64,000 nucleotides of DNA. Origin: Ureibacillus chungkukjangi. GTDB lineage: Bacteria > Bacillota > Bacilli > Bacillales_A > Planococcaceae. How positions within the stretch are numbered: position 1 is the stretch's first letter; every line of letters begins with the position of its first letter. Shown piece after piece: positions 45,264 through 55,034 of this stretch. The notes beneath the pieces are model-generated. The model ran no database searches. It saw only the letters and a program-made list of their open reading frames with translations, and had not been told where the DNA came from. The position numbers were made by a program, and so were the translations under genes. Location of the stretch: positions 28,439-92,438 of the forward strand of contig NZ_QJTJ01000014.1 in the NCBI RefSeq assembly GCF_003217295.1, given 5' to 3'.

Positions 45264-46148
45264 ATGAATTTCGGAAAAATTTTAACTGCTATGGTGACGC
45301 CATTTGATGCGTCCGGTGAAATTGATTGGAATGCTACAAAAAACTTAATTAACTATTTAATCGCTAATGGTAGTGATGGACTAGTTGTCTCGGGTACAAC
45401 AGGAGAATCTCCTACTTTAAGTGAACAAGAAAAACTTGATCTATTTAGATTTACAGTAAAGGTAGTAGACGGTCGAGTACCTATTATTGCAGGCACTGGC
45501 TCTTATAATACGAGAGATTCAATTATTTTAACAAAACAAGCAGAAAATGCAGGTGTTGATGGCATCATGCTAGTAACACCATACTACAACAAGCCTTCAC
45601 AGGAAGGAATGTACCAGCATTTTAAAGCAATTGCTGCAAGCACATCTTTGCCAATTGTACTTTATAATATTCCTGGCCGTAGTGCTGTAAATTTAACTCC
45701 TGAAACGGTAATTAGACTATCAGCTATTCATAATATTGTAGCGATTAAAGAAGCAAGTGGTAATCTGGATGCGATGGCTGAAATAATTGAGAAAACACCA
45801 GAAAACTTTTCTTTATATAGTGGTGATGACGGCTTAACTTTACCTACCCTATCGATTGGTGGTACTGGTGTAATATCTGTAGCGGCACACATTATCGGAA
45901 ATGAAATGCAACAGATGATTCAAAAATTCCAAAATGGCAACTTAGCTGGAGCTGCAAGTGACCACCGTAAACTGTTACCAATCATGAAAGCTCTATTTGC
46001 AACACCAAACCCAACTTCAGTAAAAGCAGCATTAAATTCTAACGGGATTCAAGTCGGTGGCGTACGTTTACCAATGATTCCATTAAACAACGAAGAATTA
46101 GCTTCATTACAAGCAATATTAAATTCTTTCGAAGAAGTGAATATGTAA
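45264..46148 (+). CDS. dapA: 4-hydroxy-tetrahydrodipicolinate synthase
   Basis: Condenses pyruvate with aspartate semialdehyde, the first committed step to DAP, lysine and spore dipicolinate. The 294-aa TIM-barrel protein has SGTTGESPTLSEQEK, the catalytic tyrosine in TPYYNKPSQEG, and the Schiff-base lysine in VAIKEASGN. It is the only gene of its transcript, under the lysine riboswitch at 44887. As L-Lys (not DAP) is probably the wall diamino acid here, lysine supply also affects the wall. A second dapA elsewhere in the genome is likely, since Bacillales usually carry one beside asd-dapG. Confidence 0.95.
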   Translation: MNFGKILTAMVTPFDASGEIDWNATKNLINYLIANGSDGLVVSGTTGESPTLSEQEKLDLFRFTVKVVDGRVPIIAGTGSYNTRDSIILTKQAENAGVDGIMLVTPYYNKPSQEGMYQHFKAIAASTSLPIVLYNIPGRSAVNLTPETVIRLSAIHNIVAIKEASGNLDAMAEIIEKTPENFSLYSGDDGLTLPTLSIGGTGVISVAAHIIGNEMQQMIQKFQNGNLAGAASDHRKLLPIMKALFATPNPTSVKAALNSNGIQVGGVRLPMIPLNNEELASLQAILNSFEEVNM

Positions 46149-46157
46149 TATATTTTA

Positions 46158-46185
46158 AACAGGATCCTTAATAATCCTGTTTTTT
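46158..46185 (+). terminator. Terminator of dapA
   Basis: ACAGGAT, loop, ATCCTGT, then TTTTT. Confidence 0.85.
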
Positions 46186-46231
46186 CATGACAAATTCAAT
46201 TTGATTACTACAAAATTTCCTTAATATATAG

Positions 46232-46276
46232 CAAAAACCAGACAAAGAATAACTCAATGCTTTCTTTGTCTGGTTT
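46232..46276 (-). terminator. Terminator of the aminotransferase gene
   Basis: CCAGACAAAG/CTTTGTCTGG perfect stem with a 16-nt loop; T-run on the minus strand (TTTTTGC). Confidence 0.75.
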
Positions 46277-46306
46277 GATATTGGCAGTACTAAAAACCTC
46301 TTTGGG

Positions 46307-47500
46307 TTATCTTTCCTCAAAATCCTTTGTAAATAACTCCCCTAGCTTTTTAATACCTTCTTCAATTTTTTCAGGAGTACTGGATGAGAAGTTTAAGCGT
46401 AGGTGCTTGATACCGTCATCTGGATTTTTACAGAAGTGAATTCCTGGAACAAAGGCGACTTTGGATTCTGATGTAGCTCTTTCAAATAAGGCGAGCACAT
46501 CCGGTTCACCTGGGAGCTCTACCCATATAAATAGCCCACCTTCTGGCTTTGTGAATTTCGTTCCTTCTGGGAAGTACTTTTCAATACTCGTAATCATTGT
46601 ATGTAATTTTTCAGCATACATTGCATTTATTTTTTTCAAATGGTCTGGTAATAGACCTTGCTCAAGGAATTCTGCACAAATGGCCTGCGTTAAAGTTGCA
46701 GTATGTGTATCTGCACCTTGTTTTGCTACAGTTAGCTTTTGAATGATTTCTGCCTCTGCTAATACTGTCCCCACACGTAATCCTGGAGAAATGATTTTAG
46801 CAAAGCTATTTAACAGTACAACGTGACCTGTTTGGTCGAACGTCTTAATAGCCGGTAACACTTCTCCTGAATATCTCAGATCACAATAAGGGTCGTCCTC
46901 TAAAACAATCACATTAAATTGTGAAGCTAATTCCGCAACTTTTTTACGACGCTCTAAAGGTAAAGTGCGACCTGTTGGATTTTGGAAAGTAGGAATCGTG
47001 TAAATCATCTTTGGATTATGTTCTTTTATCTTTGCTTCTAAATCTTCCATTACTAAACCATGCTCATCCATTTCAACAGGCACTGATTTTACAAAGTACT
47101 TATTGAATGTAGAAAATACCCCTAAAAATGTAGGTGACTCTACTAGCACTACATCCCCTGGCTCAAGAAAAGCATCTGCTAACAAATGGATTCCTTGAGA
47201 GGCACCAGTAGTCACAATTACATTCTCAACTGTCCCCTTTATTCCTTTTGGGTGAACAATATGTTTTAGATAGGCCTCTTTTAGAGGTTTCCAGCCCTCA
47301 GTAATTCCGTATTGTAGAATTTGGTGTCCGTTTTCTGATAGTAATTTGTCGGTAATCCCTTTAATTTCATCGATTGGGAAAGATTCATTTGCAGGACTTC
47401 CCCCACCAAATGAAATCATCTCTGGATCTGCCATTGCCTTAAAAATTTCTCGGACTGCACTTGAAGATACTTCCCCCATACGGTTTGCGAACTTATACAT
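46307..47500 (-). CDS. PLP-dependent aminotransferase, class I/II (2-aminoadipate-aminotransferase-like)
   Basis: A 397-aa fold-type I aminotransferase related to LysN/AadAT and to the catalytic half of MocR regulators. It shows ISFGGGSPANESFP at the N-terminus, YTIPTFQNPTGRTL, DDPYCDLRY, the PLP lysine in LNSFAKIISPGLRVG, and the C-terminal arginine in HLRLNFS. Likely transfers amino groups among branched-chain, aromatic or aminoadipate substrates. Start follows AAAGGAG. It is convergent with dapA; a link to lysine metabolism is possible but not shown. Confidence 0.88.
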   Translation of the reverse strand: MYKFANRMGEVSSSAVREIFKAMADPEMISFGGGSPANESFPIDEIKGITDKLLSENGHQILQYGITEGWKPLKEAYLKHIVHPKGIKGTVENVIVTTGASQGIHLLADAFLEPGDVVLVESPTFLGVFSTFNKYFVKSVPVEMDEHGLVMEDLEAKIKEHNPKMIYTIPTFQNPTGRTLPLERRKKVAELASQFNVIVLEDDPYCDLRYSGEVLPAIKTFDQTGHVVLLNSFAKIISPGLRVGTVLAEAEIIQKLTVAKQGADTHTATLTQAICAEFLEQGLLPDHLKKINAMYAEKLHTMITSIEKYFPEGTKFTKPEGGLFIWVELPGEPDVLALFERATSESKVAFVPGIHFCKNPDDGIKHLRLNFSSSTPEKIEEGIKKLGELFTKDFEER

Positions 47501-47640
47501 TGTAAATCTCCTTTCAAAAATCCCTTATAAATCAATACTTTCATCCTACTCATTATAACCTAAAAATTTTTTCTCTTTTTTAATTCATCGCGTCTATTCT
47601 CTAATTGATTAGTGCAGAATAGAATCGGAGGTGATAACTT

Positions 47641-47781
47641 ATGGCAAAGCGAAATAAGCCCCTTAAGAAAGGCAAAAAAGACAAAAAAGCGAATAACCTC
47701 GAAGAGATTGCAGTAGAGCAAGATGTAAATGCTGCTGCAGCTGCACAGAAAAATGCTTCACAAAAGAAAAAAAAGAAATAG
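47641..47781 (+). CDS. Small lysine-rich protein (46 aa)
   Basis: Not recognised. The frame opens with ATG 6 nt after a near-perfect GGAGGTGAT ribosome site, has 46 codons and is followed by a strong terminator, so it is very likely a real gene despite its size. The N-terminal 17 residues and the last six are mostly Lys, with an acidic-alanine middle (LEEIAVEQDVNAAAAAQ). The composition suggests nucleic-acid binding or a minor spore protein; both are guesses. Confidence 0.75.
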   Translation: MAKRNKPLKKGKKDKKANNLEEIAVEQDVNAAAAAQKNASQKKKKK

Positions 47782-47814
47782 TTAAATCTAAAAATAGAAG
47801 AAATGCTTTTTCTT

Positions 47815-47846
47815 AAGGGTCTCTTTTGTGAAGAGTCCTTTTTTTA
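47815..47846 (+). terminator. Terminator of the 46-aa gene
   Basis: AAGGGTCTCTT, loop, AAGAGTCCTT, then seven T. Confidence 0.8.
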
Positions 47847-47858
47847 TGTGTTGCTTAT

Positions 47859-48866
47859 TTAATTTCGTTTAATCTTCAAAACTCCATTTACAACATAATT
47901 GGGTCTTTGCTCATTCATAACCGCTTCAACATTAGACCAAATATTTTCATGTGCTCTGAAGAACGTACTAGTCGAAATACCGCCAATATGAGGAGAAAAT
48001 AAAACCTTATTTTCTGTATCAGCTGGAAGATTAACTAAAGGGTTGACCTTAGTGGTCGGTTCTGGATAAACCGTATCAAAGCCGGCACCTTGAATTTCAC
48101 CTTGGATTAATGCTTCTTTCATTGCTTCATTATCTACAATTTCTCCTCTTGCTGTATTAACAAGAAAGGCCGTTTTCTTCATCTTTTTCAAAAATTCCTG
48201 GTTAACCATAGCTGTTGTTTCTTCTGTTACAGGCACATGGATGCTAATGATATCGCATGTACTTATTAGCTCTTCAAGCTCTAAGTAGGTAACCTGATGT
48301 TGATCTTCCACTTCTTTGGCAAAACGTGTTCGACTGTAATAGTAAAGATTACTCTCAAAGGAAGCTAACCTTTTCGCTACTGCCTTTGCAATATCTCCAA
48401 AGCCAATTAGACCAACTTTACAATCAGCAATTTCTGTAATACCTTCAATCATAGCTTTTTCCTTTGTTTGCAATTGTTTACCCTCACGTACACTTCGGTC
48501 TCCAGAAGCAACATTCCTTAATAATCCCAGCATCAGTAGAATTGTCTGTTCTGCAACCGCCCCTGAGTTAACTCCTTTATTATTACAAACATAAATACCG
48601 CGTTCCTTCGCCGTTTGAATATCAATAGCGTTATAGCCAACACCTTCAGAATGGATAAGGCGCAAATCTGGTAAATTTTCAATGAGGGTTTTACTGACTT
48701 GTGCAATAGCATCTGCTAATATAATTTCGGAATCTCTTCCCTTTTCGATTAGTTCTTCATCACTTGTGCCAATTGGAAAATAGAAAATTTCAGCCTTTTT
48801 AATAATTTCATTATTGGGCATATACTTTTTATATCTATCCTCATTTCCAATTACTAATACTTTCAT
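47859..48866 (-). CDS. D-isomer-specific 2-hydroxyacid dehydrogenase
   Basis: NAD(P)-dependent dehydrogenase of about 335 aa that interconverts 2-oxoacids and D-2-hydroxyacids. The Rossmann motif VGLIGFGDIAKAVAKRL, the arginine in FLVNTARGEIVD, and the late glutamate and histidine (PHIGGIS) are present. Start is the ATG at 48866 preceded by GGGGGG; the frame extends 18 nt further without a better site. Substrate not assignable (phosphoglycerate, glyoxylate or others). Confidence 0.87.
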   Translation of the reverse strand: MKVLVIGNEDRYKKYMPNNEIIKKAEIFYFPIGTSDEELIEKGRDSEIILADAIAQVSKTLIENLPDLRLIHSEGVGYNAIDIQTAKERGIYVCNNKGVNSGAVAEQTILLMLGLLRNVASGDRSVREGKQLQTKEKAMIEGITEIADCKVGLIGFGDIAKAVAKRLASFESNLYYYSRTRFAKEVEDQHQVTYLELEELISTCDIISIHVPVTEETTAMVNQEFLKKMKKTAFLVNTARGEIVDNEAMKEALIQGEIQGAGFDTVYPEPTTKVNPLVNLPADTENKVLFSPHIGGISTSTFFRAHENIWSNVEAVMNEQRPNYVVNGVLKIKRN

Positions 48867-48996
48867 TAAATTACCCCCCATCACAAGTAAAGTTTTACGA
48901 ATTTTCTATATTCTACTATTTTATTACTTTTCCTCAAGTGAATCAATTTAACGGTCTATGCCCTAGTAATTATATGACTAAACTTACTTACCCTAG

Positions 48997-49027
48997 AAAA
49001 AGACTCGGTTCTAACATAATAGAACCG
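48997..49027 (-). terminator. Terminator of the zinc-ribbon gene
   Basis: Minus-strand CGGTTCTA, 6-nt loop, TAGAACCG, then AGTCTTTTTC. Confidence 0.7.
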
Positions 49028-49032
49028 CGTCC

Positions 49033-49278
49033 CTATTCTTCCTGAATAAACTTTACTACATCATATCCACATTGGTTGCAAACCATTAGATGAGGACAAA
49101 TTTGATCTTTGGCTGTATTCGGATAACCGTCTCCCATTTTAACGGTTTCTTCATCGTTATAGTGACCATAAGGATCTAAATAGTCCGATACCTTCCCTGA
49201 ATCATCTAAGCGAGTATTACACTTGGGACAATCAACCTCTAGCACTTTTAGTGAATTACATAAAGGACACATTGCCAT
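49033..49278 (-). CDS. Zinc-ribbon-like small protein (81 aa)
   Basis: Eight cysteines and histidines are arranged as two CxxC-type pairs near the N-terminus (CPLC, CPKC) and a CPHL/CNQCG set near the C-terminus, which fits one or two zinc ribbons. The central part is acidic and Tyr/Gly-rich. The ATG at 49278 (GGAGG spaced 10 nt) is preferred over the one at 49287, which is too close. Function unknown. Confidence 0.75.
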   Translation of the reverse strand: MAMCPLCNSLKVLEVDCPKCNTRLDDSGKVSDYLDPYGHYNDEETVKMGDGYPNTAKDQICPHLMVCNQCGYDVVKFIQEE

Positions 49279-49394
49279 CAATACCATTCCTCCCTCTTAA
49301 TTTACCAGCTTATACTATTGTCCCCCTACTTTTCCCAAGTATTTATGCTATATTTTAGGAGAATAGTTTAATGTGAAGGGATTGAGAGTTAACA

Positions 49395-50444
49395 ATGCAA
49401 ACTTATAAAATTGCGGTTATAGCTGGAGACGGCATAGGCAAAGAAGTGGTACCAGCAGCCATAGAAGTGCTTGATGAAGTTGCAAGGCTTGATGGGAGCT
49501 TCCAATTTGAATGGACTTACTTCCCATGGGGCTGTGATTACTATCTAGAGCATGGGGAAATGATGCCTGAGGATGGGCTTGAAACATTAAAGCAATTCGA
49601 TCAAATCTTTTTAGGTGCAGTAGGAATGCCTGAGCTTGTCCCTGATCACATTTCACTTTGGGGATTATTGATTAAAATACGCCGTGGCTTGAAGCAGTCC
49701 ATCAATGTTCGACCGGCTAAGCTTTTAGCTGGACTTGAATCACCTTTAAAAAATCCTGAGAACTTCGACATTACAGTAGTTCGTGAAAATTCAGAGGGCG
49801 AGTATTCTGATAGTGGCGGCCGGATGCATAGTGGAGCAGATGAAATCGCTATTCAAAATGCTGTTTTTACTCGAAAAGGAACTGAGCGAGCAATGCATTA
49901 CGCATTTGAACTAGCGAAAAATTCTCGTCAGCATGTAACAAGTGCAACGAAATCAAATGGGCTAACATACTCTATGCCATTTTGGGATGAAGTCTTTAAT
50001 GAAGTGAAAGAAAATTATCCTGATATCGATACGGCAGTAAACCATATCGATGCTTTAGCTGCATTTTTTGTCATGAAGCCACAAGCATTTGATGTAATTG
50101 TTGCTTCGAATTTATTTGGTGATATCCTAACTGATTTAGGCGGTGCAATTATGGGAAGTATCGGTATTGCCCCTGCTGCCAATTTAAATATCGAGCGGGA
50201 ATATCCATCAATGTTCGAACCGGTTCATGGTTCAGCACCAGACATTGCAGGTAAAGGCATTGCCAACCCAATTGGCCAAGTTTGGACTGGTAAAATGATG
50301 CTCGACTTCCTGGGACATCAAGAAGCAGGAGCTCGCATACTAAATGCAATCGAACAATCTTTAGTAGCTGGTGTGAAAACCGGTGACTTAGGTGGAGCGT
50401 CTTCCCTTACTGAAGTGAAAAATTCAATTTTACAATCTCTATAA
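49395..50444 (+). CDS. Tartrate/D-malate dehydrogenase (isopropylmalate dehydrogenase family)
   Basis: NAD-dependent beta-decarboxylating dehydrogenase of 349 aa. It begins YKIAVIAGDGIGKEVVPAA, has VVRENSEGEYSDSGG, the catalytic lysine and aspartates in SNLFGDILTDLGG, and FEPVHGSAPDIAGKGIANP. ISLWGLLIKIRRGLKQSINVRP is typical of the tartrate/D-malate branch (YcsA, DmlA) rather than LeuB or Icd. It would convert D-malate to pyruvate or oxidise tartrate. The ribosome site (AGGGATTGAGAG) is weak. Monocistronic with a terminator. Confidence 0.9.
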   Translation: MQTYKIAVIAGDGIGKEVVPAAIEVLDEVARLDGSFQFEWTYFPWGCDYYLEHGEMMPEDGLETLKQFDQIFLGAVGMPELVPDHISLWGLLIKIRRGLKQSINVRPAKLLAGLESPLKNPENFDITVVRENSEGEYSDSGGRMHSGADEIAIQNAVFTRKGTERAMHYAFELAKNSRQHVTSATKSNGLTYSMPFWDEVFNEVKENYPDIDTAVNHIDALAAFFVMKPQAFDVIVASNLFGDILTDLGGAIMGSIGIAPAANLNIEREYPSMFEPVHGSAPDIAGKGIANPIGQVWTGKMMLDFLGHQEAGARILNAIEQSLVAGVKTGDLGGASSLTEVKNSILQSL

Positions 50445-50452
50445 AAATGTAG

Positions 50453-50486
50453 AAGCCCAAAAATCCAATTGTGATTTTTGGGCTTT
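50453..50486 (+). terminator. Terminator of the tartrate/D-malate dehydrogenase gene
   Basis: AGCCCAAAAATC, loop, GATTTTTGGGCT, then TTAAATTT. Confidence 0.75.
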
Positions 50487-50705
50487 AAATTTAATTATCT
50501 TTTAAAGTTTCAATGGCATTCATGCGTATTTTGTGATTACACCTCTCGCAATAAAAAAAATTCACCTTTATTTCATCTCCACAGTCATCCGGATCAATCG
50601 AGCCACTAAAGCTGAATTTCCTTTTTTGCTTTAAGAAATTACTCTTATTTTTTCATTCACATGAATAAGCTATAGTAATCGACTAAGAAGAGAAAGGTAG
50701 GAAGA

Positions 50706-51242
50706 ATGATAAAGGATTATGTATCTGATATTACCTTTCAAAATTTAAGTCATAAACACATGTCTTTTGAAAGGGTTTTTCGTAATATTGAACAGTTTAT
50801 GGAGAAAGATCCCACCGGAAATTTCAAATTAATGTTTGGGACCGATTCGCAAGTGTTTAGTCGAGAAACAAGATTTATAACAGGCATCGTCATCCAACAA
50901 GAAAGAAAAGGTGTTTGGGCATGCTTCCGAAAAGTCACTATTCCAAGAAGAATGACCAACCTCTATGAACGAATCTCTTATGAAACTACCTTAACAGAAG
51001 AAGTAGTAGCCCTTTTCACCGATGAGAAAAAAGACAGTTTAATAGACATTGTACTTCCTAACATCTATAAAGGAGCAAGTCTTTCAATCGAAGGCCATAT
51101 TGATATAGGCTCAGGAAAAAGAAACAAAACGAGTATTTTTGTAAAAGAAATGATGTCACGCATAAATACAATCGGATTGAAGCCTAAAATAAAACCAGAC
51201 TCATTTGTAGCCAGCAGCTACGCAAATCGGTTTACTAAATAA
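50706..51242 (+). CDS. ykuK: YkuK/DUF458 family RNase H-like protein
   Basis: A 178-aa protein predicted to have an RNase H-like fold. FGTDSQVF near residue 45 supplies the first acidic residue, with ERISYETTLTEEV, IEGHIDIG and later KPDSFVASSYANRFTK as conserved family blocks. Start follows AGGTAGGAAG. A role in sporulation or nucleic-acid processing is suspected for the family but not proven. Confidence 0.85.
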   Translation: MIKDYVSDITFQNLSHKHMSFERVFRNIEQFMEKDPTGNFKLMFGTDSQVFSRETRFITGIVIQQERKGVWACFRKVTIPRRMTNLYERISYETTLTEEVVALFTDEKKDSLIDIVLPNIYKGASLSIEGHIDIGSGKRNKTSIFVKEMMSRINTIGLKPKIKPDSFVASSYANRFTK

Positions 51243-51362
51243 GTGTAGAAAAGACTAAATCACCTGTGATGCATTTTTCATAATATTAGACACATAGTTA
51301 TTAAGTTTTCATTCTATTGTGATAATATTAAGATTGAAAGAATAATATTGGGGGAATTAAAT

Positions 51363-52604
51363 ATGTTAGCAAATTTTGAGGAAAATCTACAAAAATACGC
51401 GAAGTTATTAGCTGCAAAGGGCATCAATGTTCAGCCTGGTGACTGGGTTAAAATGACTATCACGGTTGATCAAGCCCCTCTTGCACGTTTAGTGACAAAG
51501 GAAGCTTATGCATTAGGTGCCGAAAAAGTCATCATTAAATGGTCTGATGATGAAATTACGAAATTGCACTATCTAAACCAACCAACTGAAGTTTTAACAG
51601 ACATTCCTCAATATGAAATCGATGAGTCTGAAGATCATGTTTTAAATCATCATGTGAGCAGACTTTCAATTGTATCGAGTGACCCTGGCTTACTAAATGA
51701 AGCAGACCCTGCAAAAATTGCTGCTTACCAAAACATTGCAGGTAAAGTATTCCATGCACAGCGTAAAGCAACACAAAATGATGATTTAAAATGGACAGTT
51801 GCAGCTGCAGCTGGAGCAGGCTGGGCAGCAAAAGTATTCCATAACCTTGCTACAAGCGAAGAACAGGTTGATGCATTATGGGATCAAATCTTTAAAGCTT
51901 GCCGAGTGTATGAAGAAGATCCAATTGCTGCTTGGGATGAGCACAAACAAATCTTAAACGAAAAAGCCAATAAGTTAAATGAAATCCAGTTCGATGCAAT
52001 TCACTATACTGCTCCTGGTACAGATTTAACTTTAGGTTTACCTAAAAACCATATTTGGGCTTGTGCAGAAAGCTACAATCCAAAGGGTGATGAGTTTATT
52101 GCTAACATGCCTACAGAAGAAGTGTTCACTGCTCCTGACACACGCCGTATGGACGGTGTTGTTCGAAGCACGAAACCGCTTAGCTATGCAGGTACTTTAA
52201 TCGAAGGGATTGAAGTACACTTCAAAGACGGTAAGATTACTGAAATCTCAGCTGAAAAAGGCGACGAAGCAATCAAAAAATTAGTCTTTGATAACGAAGG
52301 TGGTACTGGCTTAGGTGAAGTAGCACTTGTTCCAGATCCATCACCTATTTCACAATCTGGTATCACATTCTTCAACACTTTATTCGACGAAAATGCATCA
52401 AATCACTTAGCAATTGGTTCTGCTTACCCAACTACAATTGAAGGCGGAACAAAAATGAGCCCTGAGGAATTACGTGCAAACGGTATGAATACTTCAACAG
52501 TTCACGTAGACTTCATGATTGGTTCAGCTAACATGGATATCGATGGCATCAAAGAAGACGGTACTATTGTTCCAATCTTCCGTAATGGCGACTGGGCAAT
52601 CTAA
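51363..52604 (+). CDS. M29-family aminopeptidase, second copy
   Basis: A 413-aa M29 metallopeptidase with the full ligand set: PTEEVFT, GLGEVALVP, NASNHLAIGSAYP and STVHVDFMIGS. The ATG at 51363 is chosen, 8 nt after GGGGG; the TTG at 51348 lies inside that site. It resembles the enzyme at 11-1240 over its whole length but diverges in the first 200 aa, so the two probably differ in peptide preference. Monocistronic with its own terminator. Confidence 0.93.
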   Translation: MLANFEENLQKYAKLLAAKGINVQPGDWVKMTITVDQAPLARLVTKEAYALGAEKVIIKWSDDEITKLHYLNQPTEVLTDIPQYEIDESEDHVLNHHVSRLSIVSSDPGLLNEADPAKIAAYQNIAGKVFHAQRKATQNDDLKWTVAAAAGAGWAAKVFHNLATSEEQVDALWDQIFKACRVYEEDPIAAWDEHKQILNEKANKLNEIQFDAIHYTAPGTDLTLGLPKNHIWACAESYNPKGDEFIANMPTEEVFTAPDTRRMDGVVRSTKPLSYAGTLIEGIEVHFKDGKITEISAEKGDEAIKKLVFDNEGGTGLGEVALVPDPSPISQSGITFFNTLFDENASNHLAIGSAYPTTIEGGTKMSPEELRANGMNTSTVHVDFMIGSANMDIDGIKEDGTIVPIFRNGDWAI

Positions 52605-52627
52605 TACATTATTAATATAAGCTTTAA

Positions 52628-52662
52628 AAGGCGCTGAATGGTCATCATTCGGCGCTTTTTTA
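52628..52662 (+). terminator. Terminator of the second M29 gene
   Basis: AAGGCGCTGAATG, loop, CATTCGGCGCTT, then TTTTTAT. Confidence 0.85.
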
Positions 52663-53052
52663 TACGAATTTGTAGGAAGGTGTCGATATATTTCCCGAGA
52701 AATGTTTTATTTTTGCGATTTAAATCGAAATAGGCATTATTCCCTTTCCAACTCTCTAAGGATTGAATCGTATCTATTACATCTCATCATTTAGTCCGTT
52801 ATACAGAAACTATGACAATCCACAAAAACACGAATTTTAATTAAAAATTAAAATAAAATGTTCGGTTTTAACTAAAATTCATTATTAAAACAGAGTCTCA
52901 ACACACCCTTCATTCGTCACTTTTAAATTTTCTAGTAATTTCATGTTTCTTAATCTACAAAACTATGTTACACTTTGTTCTAACAGTGTCCACTACGGAG
53001 ATACATCTGTACACTCTAATAAAATAATTTACTATCACCTCGGAGGGTCATC
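52663..53052. other. Intergenic region upstream of sstT
   Basis: About 390 bp without a supportable ORF. A 12-bp perfect palindrome CGATTTAAATCG lies at 52716-52727 and could be an operator. The remainder is AT-rich and should hold the sstT promoter. No riboswitch was recognised. Confidence 0.45.
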
Positions 53053-54264
53053 ATGAAAAACATTGTACATAAGTGGCAACAAATTAGCCTCGTTAGACGA
53101 ATTTTACTTGGTATTATTATTGGTGTTTTATTAGCCCTTACCATTCCAGAGGCAACTAGCTGGGTATCAATTTTCGGTTCATTATTTGTTGGAGCATTAA
53201 AGGCAGTGGCTCCTATTTTAGTTTTGGTTTTAGTCATGAATGCAATCTCAAGCCACAAAAGTGGTAAAAAAACGAATATGAAAACTATTATTGCTCTATA
53301 TGCAATTGGGACATTTTTAGCTGGAATAGTTGGCGTTGTTGCGAGCTTCTTATTCCCCGTTACTTTAACTTTGACAACTAGTACTAATGAGGTCGCTCCT
53401 CCTGAGGGAATTTTACAGGTGCTGCAAACTTTACTTTTTAACATTGTGGACAATCCAATTCATGCCTTAATGAATGCAAATTATTTAGGGATTTTAGCTT
53501 GGGCGCTTTTACTTGGATTCGCATTGAAAAAGAGCGCTGATAGTACAAAAACAATGATTGCCAACTTTTCTGACGCAATTACTAATATTGTGAAATGGGT
53601 TATCGAATTAGCTCCATTCGGGATTATGGGTCTAGTGTTTGATGCTATTTCAACAAATGGGTTAAAATCCTTAACTGAATACGGTCAGCTTTTAATATTA
53701 CTACTTGGCTGTATGTTATTTGTCGCATTAGTGGTTAATCCGTTGATTTCATTTATCTTTACTCGTCAAAATCCATATCCATTAGTACTTAGAACTTTAA
53801 AAGAAAGTGGATTAACAGCATTCTTCACACGTAGCTCTGCTGCCAACATTCCGGTAAATATGGCGTTATGTGAAAAATTAGATTTAGATGAAGATACTTA
53901 TTCGGTTTCCATTCCATTAGGAGCAACAATCAATATGGCAGGTGCTGCTGTGACAATCTCTGTATTAACACTTGCGGCTGCACACACTCTTGGTATTGAA
54001 GTAGATATTTGGACAGCGATTATTTTAATGGTTTTATCAGCTGTATCTGCATCTGGCGCTTCTGGTGTAGCAGGTGGTTCATTGTTACTTATCCCCCTTG
54101 CTTGTAGCTTATTCGGTATTTCAAATGATATCGCTATGCAAGTGGTTGCTGTCGGTTTCATCATCGGTGTATTACAAGACTCTTGTGAAACTGCCCTTAA
54201 CTCTTCATCTGACGTATTATTTACAGCAACAGCAGATATTGCAAATAAACGCTCAAAAGGATAA
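53053..54264 (+). CDS. sstT: Na+/serine-threonine symporter SstT
   Basis: Membrane transporter of 403 aa in the dicarboxylate/amino-acid:cation symporter family. It has eight or more hydrophobic segments, the serine-rich re-entrant loop [29 protein letters not shown] and [22 protein letters not shown], which fit SstT closely. Imports L-serine and L-threonine with sodium. The ribosome site GGAGGG is good. Monocistronic. Confidence 0.92.
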   Translation: MKNIVHKWQQISLVRRILLGIIIGVLLALTIPEATSWVSIFGSLFVGALKAVAPILVLVLVMNAISSHKSGKKTNMKTIIALYAIGTFLAGIVGVVASFLFPVTLTLTTSTNEVAPPEGILQVLQTLLFNIVDNPIHALMNANYLGILAWALLLGFALKKSADSTKTMIANFSDAITNIVKWVIELAPFGIMGLVFDAISTNGLKSLTEYGQLLILLLGCMLFVALVVNPLISFIFTRQNPYPLVLRTLKESGLTAFFTRSSAANIPVNMALCEKLDLDEDTYSVSIPLGATINMAGAAVTISVLTLAAAHTLGIEVDIWTAIILMVLSAVSASGASGVAGGSLLLIPLACSLFGISNDIAMQVVAVGFIIGVLQDSCETALNSSSDVLFTATADIANKRSKG

Positions 54265-54282
54265 TCAAATAATTAGAATAGG

Positions 54283-54324
54283 AAAAGGAGCCGTTTCACA
54301 CTCATGTGAAATAGCTCCTTTTTC
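54283..54324. terminator. Bidirectional terminator between sstT and the DUF1456 gene
   Basis: AGGAGCCGTTTCAC/GTGAAATAGCTCCT stem with a 6-nt loop, T-run after it on the plus strand. Confidence 0.85.
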
Positions 54325-54326
54325 TA

Positions 54327-54848
54327 TTACTGTTGTTCTGATTCGCGATATCGCATTGTCAGCCCTTTTATAAAGTTACGCGTAAAATTATCTCCACACT
54401 CTTTATAGTTACGATGATCTGCTTTACGTAAGATTGCCCCGATTTCTCCTTTTGACACATTTAACCTTGCATCATAGAAGATTGTGATCATGTCCTCAGT
54501 CGTTAAACTTAGTGCAACCTTTACTCTCTTAATGAAAAGATTGTTTGCTGCATCCCGTTTCCCTGTTGGCTCAGGTGCTTTTGTCTGATTTGGTTTTTGC
54601 TCTTGTTTTCCACGCTTAAATGTTATAAACCCGTTTAAAAATGCTTCAAGCTTTTCATAATCACAAAGCATAAAGTTAGGGTTACTTAAGTCAATCTCAC
54701 CATCTTCATCAAATTGTGGCTTAGTTAAAATTTTAAGCACTTCTTCTTTCGAAAGTTCCATACCGCCCAGTTTAAATATTTCGACCATGTCTGTATTTTT
54801 AATATCAAGTGCATAACGTAATCGAATTAGTAAATCATTATTTGTCAT
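54327..54848 (-). CDS. DUF1456 family protein (YehS-like)
   Basis: A 173-aa cytoplasmic protein made of two related halves: NNDLLIRLRYALDIKNTDMVEIF (residues 3-25) recurs as NNLFIKRVKVALSLTTEDMITIF (about 102-124), joined by a charged, Pro-rich linker. This duplicated layout is the hallmark of DUF1456/YehS. Function unknown. Start follows AAAAGGAG. Confidence 0.87.
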   Translation of the reverse strand: MTNNDLLIRLRYALDIKNTDMVEIFKLGGMELSKEEVLKILTKPQFDEDGEIDLSNPNFMLCDYEKLEAFLNGFITFKRGKQEQKPNQTKAPEPTGKRDAANNLFIKRVKVALSLTTEDMITIFYDARLNVSKGEIGAILRKADHRNYKECGDNFTRNFIKGLTMRYRESEQQ

Positions 54849-55034
54849 ATTGCTCTCCTTTTACTTTCTAAAGCGAAAAATTTATGTATTCCTTAATTTA
54901 TCACATCGAGGACTTTCCATCCATTAAACACTATTATTGACTACCGCTAATCTTACTTACTGATGTTACTTATTTCAATACTTCCTGTACATTAAAACAT
55001 AAATGTTCTCGCTTTCTTTGACAATTAAAGCAAG

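Noticed and set aside
50491..50655. Minus-strand frame encoding a zinc-ribbon-like tail (CERCNHKI)
   Set aside because: No ATG, GTG or TTG start before the conserved-looking part and an in-frame stop just upstream. It could be a gene remnant but cannot be supported.
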